Shown here piece after piece: positions 24,027-29,656 of a stretch of DNA of 29,656 nt. Numbering within the stretch: the stretch's first letter is position 1; each line of letters begins with the position of its first letter. The stretch is from assembly GCA_964626405.1 (NCBI GenBank), contig CAZVFE010000017.1, forward strand, positions 1 through 29,656. The letters run 5' to 3'. A program made the position numbers and the translations under genes. The stretch is from CAZVFE01 sp964626405 (GTDB taxonomy: Bacteria; Bacteroidota; Bacteroidia; Cytophagales; Spirosomataceae). Under the pieces are notes generated by a model. It searched no databases, was not told the origin of the DNA, and saw only the letters and a list, made by a program, of their open reading frames with translations.

Positions 24027-24035
24027 TTAGTAAAA

Positions 24036-25457
24036 ATGGAATCGATTAAAAAACATTTTCCCGTTAAAACAAAGAGAGAAACGAAATTAGCAGATACGCT
24101 TTCTCCGATAGGGATTTTTATGAAAATTCGCGGAAGTTTCAAGAATTCTGTAATTCTAGAATCCGCTGATTATCATGGAAAAGAACATGGATATTCTCAT
24201 ATTGCTTGTGATCCTATCGCTTCAATTGAAATCAATGATTCTAGACTCAAAGCAGTTTATCCAGATCAATCTATCCTAGAATTTAATATTCAAGATAAAT
24301 CTCAGGTAGTTCAGTACCTGAAAGATTTTGCTGAAAGTTTTGAATATCAATCTGAAACCGGGGATTCATCCATGTCTAATGGATTATTCGGACATATCTC
24401 TTATGATGCAGTTCAGTATTTTGAGGATATTGAAATTCAAGATAAAAATTCGGAAACTGAAATTCCTAGTATTCGGTATTTAGTCTATCGGTATGTGATT
24501 GCTTTCAATCATTTTAATAATCAATTGTCCTTATATGCGCATTCCTATGATGATCAGGAACCTGATTTAAATCAATTGAATTATTTATTGAAAATGCCAC
24601 ATTATTCTTCTGCACCTTTTAGGTTGGAAGGGGAAGAGGAAACCAATTTAACGGAAGATCAAACCAAAGCAATTGTTGAAAAGGCAATCAAACATTGTTT
24701 GCGTGGGGATGTCTTTCAAATTGTCCCTTCTAGGAGATTTTCCAGAAAATTTTCAGGAGATGATTTCCAATTATATCGGGCTTTAAGATCCATCAACCCC
24801 TCTCCTTATATGTTTTATTTCGATTATGAAAACTATCATATTTTAGGAGCCTCTCCTGAAAAACAAATAAAAATTCAAGGAAATATTGGGGAAATTCATC
24901 CAATTGCAGGAACTTTTAGAAGATCTGGAGATGATGAAAAAGATGCAATTTTAGCAAAAGAATTAACAGAAGACCCAAAGGAAACGGCAGAACATGTTAT
25001 GTTGGTAGATTTAGCTCGAAATGATTTAAGTAGATCTGCAGAAAATGTAAAAGTAGAAACCTTTAAAGAAGTACAGTTCTTTTCACATGTTATTCACCTA
25101 GTTTCAAAGGTAAGTGGAAATATTCATGAAGGGGTAAATCCTCTTCAATTGGTTGCAGATACCTTCCCTGCGGGAACCTTGAGCGGTGCGCCAAAACATA
25201 ATGCAATGACAATCATTAATCAAATGGAACCTACGAATCGCCATATTTACGGTGGGGCCATAGGATTCATGGATTTTAAAGGAAATTTTAATCATGCCAT
25301 TGCTATTAGAACATTTTTGTCGAAAGGACAAACCATTTTCTATCAAGCAGGAATGGGCGTAGTAGCCAAGTCTGTAATTGCCAATGAAATGCAGGAAATA
25401 CATAATAAATTAGCAGCCTTAAGAAAAGCCTTAGAACTGGCACCAAATTTAGATTAA
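24036..25457 (+). CDS. trpE: Anthranilate synthase component I
   Basis: The 473-residue enzyme, with TrpG, converts chorismate and glutamine to anthranilate, the first step of tryptophan synthesis. The N-terminal ILES (40-43) corresponds to the LLES element that binds feedback Trp, so inhibition by Trp is expected. The chorismate-binding part shows QIVPSRRFSR, NPSPYMFYF, GASPEKQIKI, HPIAGTFRR, LVDLARNDLSR, GTLSGAPKHNAM and YGGAIGFMDF, all standard for active TrpE. It begins 10 bases after the U-tract of the attenuator, with no strong ribosome binding site. One base separates its stop from trpG, so the two subunits are made together. Confidence 0.97.
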   Translation: MESIKKHFPVKTKRETKLADTLSPIGIFMKIRGSFKNSVILESADYHGKEHGYSHIACDPIASIEINDSRLKAVYPDQSILEFNIQDKSQVVQYLKDFAESFEYQSETGDSSMSNGLFGHISYDAVQYFEDIEIQDKNSETEIPSIRYLVYRYVIAFNHFNNQLSLYAHSYDDQEPDLNQLNYLLKMPHYSSAPFRLEGEEETNLTEDQTKAIVEKAIKHCLRGDVFQIVPSRRFSRKFSGDDFQLYRALRSINPSPYMFYFDYENYHILGASPEKQIKIQGNIGEIHPIAGTFRRSGDDEKDAILAKELTEDPKETAEHVMLVDLARNDLSRSAENVKVETFKEVQFFSHVIHLVSKVSGNIHEGVNPLQLVADTFPAGTLSGAPKHNAMTIINQMEPTNRHIYGGAIGFMDFKGNFNHAIAIRTFLSKGQTIFYQAGMGVVAKSVIANEMQEIHNKLAALRKALELAPNLD

Positions 25458-25458
25458 T

Positions 25459-26031
25459 ATGAAAAAAGTTTTAGTAATAGATAATTATGATTCATTCGTA
25501 TACAATTTGGTTTACCTTTTAAAGGAATTAGATTGCCAAGTGGATGTCTATCGAAATGATAAAATAGAATTAGAACAAGTGGAGAAATACGATAATATTC
25601 TTCTTTCTCCAGGTCCGGGTATTCCTTCTGAGGCTGGAATTATGTTGGATTTAATTAAGGAATTTGCTCCAAAAAAACGTATTTTTGGTGTTTGTTTGGG
25701 GCATCAGGCAATTGCTGAGGCATTTGGAGGAGAATTGATGAATATGGGAGAAGTATTACATGGAGTTACAACAGAATGTAATATCGTAGACTCTTCAGAT
25801 AGATTATTTCAGGGGTTGCCGGAAAAGTTCGAGGTTTGTAGATATCATTCCTGGACGGTCATTCCTGAAAAAATGCCAGAAGGATTATTAATTTCTGCAA
25901 ATGATAACAATGGCAATGTGATGGCAGAATACCATAATAAATACGATATCCGGGGAGTACAATTTCACCCTGAAGCCTACCTTACTCAATATGGTTATGA
26001 AATGGTGAAAAATTGGATTGTAGAAAAGTAG
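25459..26031 (+). CDS. trpG: Anthranilate synthase component II (glutamine amidotransferase)
   Basis: The 190-residue class I amidotransferase provides ammonia from glutamine to TrpE. It starts DNYDSFVYNLVYLL, followed by LSPGPGIPSEAG, the nucleophile Cys79 in FGVCLGHQAIAEAFGG and the His170/Glu172 pair in QFHPEAYLT. Length and motifs match stand-alone TrpG; in some bacteria the same protein also serves PabB for folate synthesis, but no pab gene is present here. It follows trpE by one base and precedes trpD by 26 bases, the largest gap within the operon. Confidence 0.97.
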   Translation: MKKVLVIDNYDSFVYNLVYLLKELDCQVDVYRNDKIELEQVEKYDNILLSPGPGIPSEAGIMLDLIKEFAPKKRIFGVCLGHQAIAEAFGGELMNMGEVLHGVTTECNIVDSSDRLFQGLPEKFEVCRYHSWTVIPEKMPEGLLISANDNNGNVMAEYHNKYDIRGVQFHPEAYLTQYGYEMVKNWIVEK

Positions 26032-26057
26032 AATAGTAGCAGCATTAAATTAGATTT

Positions 26058-27047
26058 ATGAAAAATATATTAGATAAAAGAATTTCGGGAGAGAGTTTAA
26101 ACTATGATGAAGCGAGGGAAGTAATGGGGTTAATTGGAAGAGGGGAGATTAATCCTTCTCAAATTGCAGCATTTCTTACTTCCTATTGGTTTAATTTGAT
26201 TCAAACAGATGAGCTAAGGGGTTTTGTAGATGCTATGATGGAATTAGCGATTACTTTAGACATGGATGAATTCGATGCTATGGATGTTTGTGGTACGGGG
26301 GGTGATGGGAAAAACACCTTTAATATATCCACGACCTCCTCTTTTGTAGTGGTAGGTGCCGGACAAAAAATCATCAAGCATGGTAATCATGGAGTATCGT
26401 CTTCAGTAGGATCATCTACCGTACTTGAATTCCTTGGAAATAAATTTACGAATGACGAAAATATATTGAAGAGAAAGATGGAATTGGCAGGAATATGTTT
26501 TCTTCATGCACCATTGTTTCATCCAGCCATGCGTTTTGTGGGAACAGTACGTAGAGAACTTGGAATTAAAACAATCTTTAATTTATTAGGTCCTTTGATG
26601 AATCCTGCAAGAGTAAAAAAACAAATTACGGGGGTTTATAATGAACGTGTTTTTGGAATTTACCAAAACTATTTCAAAGAAACGGATAAGAAATTCGGTG
26701 TTTTATTTAGCAAAGATGGATACGATGAAATTTCGCTTACTTCACCTTTCCTTGTTGGTTTAAGAGATGAAAAATTAGAATTGACTGCTGAAAATTTAGG
26801 AATGAAACAAGTGAATCAGGACGAATTGTTTGGTGGAGAAACGGTAGAACATTCTGCTGATATGATGTATAAAATCTTACAAAGAGAGGGTACGGAAGCT
26901 CAGACCAATGTTGTTTTAGTGAATTCTGGAACAGCTTTATGGGTTTCTGGTAATGCAAATTCTTTGGAAGAGGGAATATTAATGGCAAAGGATTCACTAG
27001 ATAGCGGAAAGGCCTTCCAAGTATTCAAGAAATTTATTGTTGATTAA
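26058..27047 (+). CDS. trpD: Anthranilate phosphoribosyltransferase
   Basis: The 329-residue enzyme joins anthranilate to phosphoribosyl pyrophosphate. The PRPP site is the glycine loop VCGTGGDGKNTFNISTTSS at about 77-95, and KHGNHGVSSSVGSSTVLEFLG follows, where the more usual sequence is KHGNRxxSSxxGSADVLEALG; the differences are seen in other Bacteroidota. FLHAPLFHPAMRFVGTVRRELGIKT and FNLLGPLMNPA complete the family pattern. The N-terminal helical domain starts at once, MKNILDKRISGESLNYDEA. It is followed one base later by trpC. Confidence 0.97.
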   Translation: MKNILDKRISGESLNYDEAREVMGLIGRGEINPSQIAAFLTSYWFNLIQTDELRGFVDAMMELAITLDMDEFDAMDVCGTGGDGKNTFNISTTSSFVVVGAGQKIIKHGNHGVSSSVGSSTVLEFLGNKFTNDENILKRKMELAGICFLHAPLFHPAMRFVGTVRRELGIKTIFNLLGPLMNPARVKKQITGVYNERVFGIYQNYFKETDKKFGVLFSKDGYDEISLTSPFLVGLRDEKLELTAENLGMKQVNQDELFGGETVEHSADMMYKILQREGTEAQTNVVLVNSGTALWVSGNANSLEEGILMAKDSLDSGKAFQVFKKFIVD

Positions 27048-27048
27048 A

Positions 27049-27831
27049 ATGACAATTTTAGATAAAATTAACGAGGATAAGCGAATTTTAGTTGCTTCTC
27101 AAAAGCAGGAGATTTCCATTTCTGAATTGGAAAAATCTAGTTTTTTTGCTCAACCTGTAAATTCATTAAGTCTTTCTTTAATTCAACCTCAGAGTAGCGG
27201 TATTATTGCTGAATTTAAGAGAAAATCGCCTTCTAAAGGAATTATCAATGATCAAGTTTTGGTAGAGGAGGTTACTCATTCCTATGTGCAAAATGGTGCT
27301 GCTGGACTATCTGTTCTTACCGATAATCCTTATTTTGGGGGAAGTTTTGAAGATTTTGAAAAGGCAAGACGTGCCAATCCGGGTATTCCAATGCTCAGAA
27401 AGGATTTTATGGTTGATGAATATCAAATTATCCAGGCAAAATCGATGGGGGCGGATGTAATTCTCTTAATTGCGGCTTCTTTGAATCCAAAAGAGATTAA
27501 AATCTTCAGTGAGCTCGCAAGATCTTTAGGTATGGAAGTTTTATTGGAAGTTCATGATAAAGAGGAATTAGAACGTTCTTTGATGGATAGCATCACAATT
27601 GTAGGGGTAAATAATAGAAATTTAAAGAACTTCGCGGAACAAAATGTGGAGGCGTCCAAAGAATTGTCTGAATTAATTCCTGATAAATTTATCAAGATTT
27701 CAGAATCCTGTATTTCTAGTAAAGAAATAATAAATGAATTAAGAGGATATAATTATTCTGGTTTTCTAGTAGGGGAAAGTTTTATGAAAACTTCCAATCC
27801 TGGAAAAGCTTTAAAGGAATTCATTAGCTGA
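27049..27831 (+). CDS. trpC: Indole-3-glycerol phosphate synthase
   Basis: From the ATG at 27049, one base after the trpD stop, the protein has 260 residues; a TTG at 27037 is rejected because it overlaps trpD and gives no better N-terminus. This TIM-barrel enzyme closes the indole ring. Motifs are IIAEFKRKSPSKG with the catalytic Lys/Glu, AAGLSVLTDNPYFGGS, LRKDFMVDEYQI, LLEVHDKEE, VGVNNRNLKNF and the phosphate-binding SESCISS. It is separate from trpF, not fused as in E. coli. Its TGA overlaps the trpF ATG by one base. Confidence 0.97.
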   Translation: MTILDKINEDKRILVASQKQEISISELEKSSFFAQPVNSLSLSLIQPQSSGIIAEFKRKSPSKGIINDQVLVEEVTHSYVQNGAAGLSVLTDNPYFGGSFEDFEKARRANPGIPMLRKDFMVDEYQIIQAKSMGADVILLIAASLNPKEIKIFSELARSLGMEVLLEVHDKEELERSLMDSITIVGVNNRNLKNFAEQNVEASKELSELIPDKFIKISESCISSKEIINELRGYNYSGFLVGESFMKTSNPGKALKEFIS

Positions 27832-28442
27832 TGAAATGGAAAGTATGCGGATTAAGGGATAAAGAGAATATTTTGGGAGTTTGTGCTCAAAAACCCAATT
27901 TTATTGGTTTTATTTTCTTTGAAGGCTCTTCTAGATTTGTTGGGAACGACTTCAATCCACCCGTAATTTCATCAGAAATAAAAAAAGTAGGAGTCTTTGT
28001 GAATGCGAGTTTTGAGGAATTAATTGAAAAGGTTAAACGATATGGTCTTGATTTTGTTCAATTACATGGAGAAGAGGGAGAGGATTTAATACGGGATTTG
28101 AAGAAAGAAGGTATAGGGGTAATAAAAGCTGTTTCTGTAGCAGAAGAAAAGGATTTTGAGGGATTAGAAAATTTAAATCCTGATTTATTTATATTTGATA
28201 CAAAAGTAAAGGGAGAGCGAGGAGGCACGGGAAAAAAATTCGATTGGAAGATAATTCCAAAGGATTTTAACAAAGAATTTTTATTGGCAGGGGGCGTTTC
28301 TTTGGAGGATATTAACTTGTCTTTTTTTCATCCAAAATGGATAGGTTGGGATTTTAATAGTAAACTAGAGATTGAACCTGCTTTGAAAGATTTAAACAAG
28401 GTAGAAGCAATAGCAAAAGCAATAAAATCATTGAATGATTAA
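27831..28442 (+). CDS. trpF: Phosphoribosylanthranilate isomerase
   Basis: The 203-residue TIM-barrel enzyme performs the Amadori rearrangement between the TrpD and TrpC steps. The catalytic base Cys6 is in KVCGLRD and the acid Asp123 in FIFDTKVKGERGGTGKKFDW. Also visible are GFIFFEGSSRFV, VGVFVNAS, VQLHGEE, LLAGGVSLEDI and DFNSKLEIEPALKD, the last two forming the phosphate-binding loops. Start and stop overlap or touch both neighbours, indicating translational coupling in the operon. Confidence 0.96.
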   Translation: MKWKVCGLRDKENILGVCAQKPNFIGFIFFEGSSRFVGNDFNPPVISSEIKKVGVFVNASFEELIEKVKRYGLDFVQLHGEEGEDLIRDLKKEGIGVIKAVSVAEEKDFEGLENLNPDLFIFDTKVKGERGGTGKKFDWKIIPKDFNKEFLLAGGVSLEDINLSFFHPKWIGWDFNSKLEIEPALKDLNKVEAIAKAIKSLND

Positions 28443-28446
28443 TAAA

Positions 28447-29643
28447 ATGGCAGAAATTAAGGATTTTAATGTAAATGAAAAAGGATATTATGGACAATTC
28501 GGAGGGGCATATATCCCTGAAATGTTGTATCCCAATATCGAAGAGCTAAGGGAAAATTATTTAAAAATAATTTCTGAGCCTGATTTTAAAAAAGATTTTG
28601 ATTCCTTATTAAAAGATTATGTTGGAAGACCCACGCCTTTGTTTTTGGCAGAAAGACTTTCCGCTAAATATGGTGCCAAAATCTATTTGAAAAGGGAAGA
28701 TTTATGTCATACCGGTGCCCATAAGGTGAATAATACAATCGGACAAATTCTTGTAGCGAAAAAATTAGGTAAGAATAAAATAGTAGCAGAGACAGGTGCC
28801 GGGCAACATGGGGTGGCTACTGCTACGGTATGTGCCTTAATGGGTTTAGAATGCATCGTTTATATGGGTGCAATAGATATTGAAAGACAAGCCCCAAATG
28901 TTGCAAGAATGCGAATGTTAGGGGCAAAGGTAGTTGCCGCTCAGTCTGGTTCAAAAACACTTAAAGATGCAACCAATGAAGCCATGAGACATTGGATTAA
29001 TAATCCTGTCGATACGCATTATATCATTGGTTCAGTTGTGGGTCCGCATCCTTATCCAGATATGGTAGCAAGGTTTCAGTCGGTCATTTCTGAGGAAATT
29101 AAATGGCAATTAAAAGAGAAGGAGGGGAAAGAGAATCCGGATTATGTAATAGCTTGTGTAGGAGGAGGGTCGAATGCAGCAGGGGCTTTTTATCATTTTT
29201 TGAATGACCTTGAAACAGGATTAATTGCTGCGGAGGCAGCAGGAAATGGAGTCGCATCCGGACATTCTGCAGCTACTACTTTTTTAGGCAAGCCAGGGGT
29301 TTTACATGGTTCAAAGAGTTTATTAATGCAAACGGAGGATGGACAAGTAATTGAGCCTTATTCAATTTCAGCGGGCTTAGATTACCCAGGGATTGGTCCG
29401 ATGCATGCTCATTTATTTGATACAAAGCGTGCAGAATTTTATGCAATTGAAGATGAGGAGGCTTTGGAGTCTGCTGTGGAATTATCAAAATTAGAGGGAA
29501 TAATTCCGGCCTTAGAATCTGCTCATGCTTTTGCAGTATTGTCTAAGATGAAGAATATTGAAGGTAAAATAATTGTAATTAATTTATCTGGAAGAGGAGA
29601 TAAGGATTTAGGAACCTATATGAAACGTTTAAATTTGGTTTAA
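28447..29643 (+). CDS. trpB: Tryptophan synthase beta chain
   Basis: From the ATG at 28447 the protein has 398 residues, four bases after the trpF stop; another ATG at 28435 would add MINK and overlap trpF by 8 bases, and cannot be excluded. This PLP enzyme condenses indole and serine to tryptophan. The PLP lysine is Lys93 in HTGAHKVNNTIGQ. Other motifs are GQFGGAYIPEML, ETGAGQHGVATAT, GSVVGPHPYPDMVARFQ, the phosphate loop CVGGGSNAAG, and INLSGRGDKDLGTY at the C-terminus. These define the common TrpB1 form that works with TrpA, whose gene begins one base after the stop. Confidence 0.97.
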   Translation: MAEIKDFNVNEKGYYGQFGGAYIPEMLYPNIEELRENYLKIISEPDFKKDFDSLLKDYVGRPTPLFLAERLSAKYGAKIYLKREDLCHTGAHKVNNTIGQILVAKKLGKNKIVAETGAGQHGVATATVCALMGLECIVYMGAIDIERQAPNVARMRMLGAKVVAAQSGSKTLKDATNEAMRHWINNPVDTHYIIGSVVGPHPYPDMVARFQSVISEEIKWQLKEKEGKENPDYVIACVGGGSNAAGAFYHFLNDLETGLIAAEAAGNGVASGHSAATTFLGKPGVLHGSKSLLMQTEDGQVIEPYSISAGLDYPGIGPMHAHLFDTKRAEFYAIEDEEALESAVELSKLEGIIPALESAHAFAVLSKMKNIEGKIIVINLSGRGDKDLGTYMKRLNLV

Positions 29644-29644
29644 G

Positions 29645-29656
29645 ATGAATAGAATC
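29645..29656 (+). CDS. trpA: Start of tryptophan synthase alpha chain (cut by window edge)
   Basis: An ATG one base after the trpB stop opens a frame reading MNRI before the window ends. TrpA of Bacteroidota commonly starts MNRI, and trpA is the expected next gene of this operon. Only four codons are visible, so the call rests mainly on context. Confidence 0.6.

Noticed and set aside
1..29656. Mobile elements, CRISPR arrays, toxin-antitoxin or defence systems
   Set aside because: I saw no transposase, inverted terminal repeats, regularly spaced repeats or defence-type domains; the lone HNH protein is of a common chromosomal type.

Overview
The window is AT-rich, densely packed DNA from a member of the Bacteroidota, most likely a Cytophagia-like aerobe. 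Three things point there: an alternative complex III operon (actABCDEF) fused to a caa3/aa3-type oxidase cluster; promoters that fit the Bacteroidota -7 element TAnnTTTG, often TATCTTTG, instead of the sigma70 type; and weak or absent Shine-Dalgarno sequences. No insertion sequence, phage gene or CRISPR array is visible. This is core chromosome, not an island.

Positions 1-14806 (minus strand) hold one long aerobic respiration unit. A good Bacteroidota promoter at 14776-14806 precedes actA (multihaem cytochrome c), actB (Fe-S/molybdopterin-like), actC and actF (NrfD-type quinol-site membrane proteins), actD (DUF3341) and actE (monohaem lipoprotein cytochrome c). Cytochrome oxidase subunits II (ctaC) and I (ctaD) follow. 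A strong intrinsic terminator then stands directly in front of haem A synthase (ctaA), haem O synthase (ctaB), two subunit III-like proteins and subunit IV (cut by the window edge). Together these oxidise quinol, pass electrons through haem c to a copper/haem oxidase, and make the haem A that the oxidase needs.

Positions 14747-15111 contain no protein gene. They hold the act promoter, a tRNA-Cys(GCA) with its own promoter, and a terminator.

Positions 15112-23869 are a mixed housekeeping stretch on both strands: a membrane-anchored metallophosphoesterase, an SDR-like Rossmann protein, an M20 amidohydrolase, an HNH nuclease paired with a DUF2520 Rossmann protein, an unknown lipoprotein, release factor 1 (prfA), a PhoR-like histidine kinase and adenylosuccinate lyase (purB). 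Three convergent gene pairs here overlap at their stop codons by 11, 7 and 4 bases.

Positions 23857-29656 (plus strand) are the tryptophan operon trpE-G-D-C-F-B-(A), with trpA starting in the last 12 bases. The short gap before trpE carries an unannotated-looking control region: a 15-codon leader peptide, MRNNNTTYNVIWWQA, with two adjacent Trp codons, followed immediately by a long terminator hairpin with a U-tract that ends just before the trpE start codon. This is the layout of ribosome-mediated transcription attenuation and is the most interesting signal in the window.
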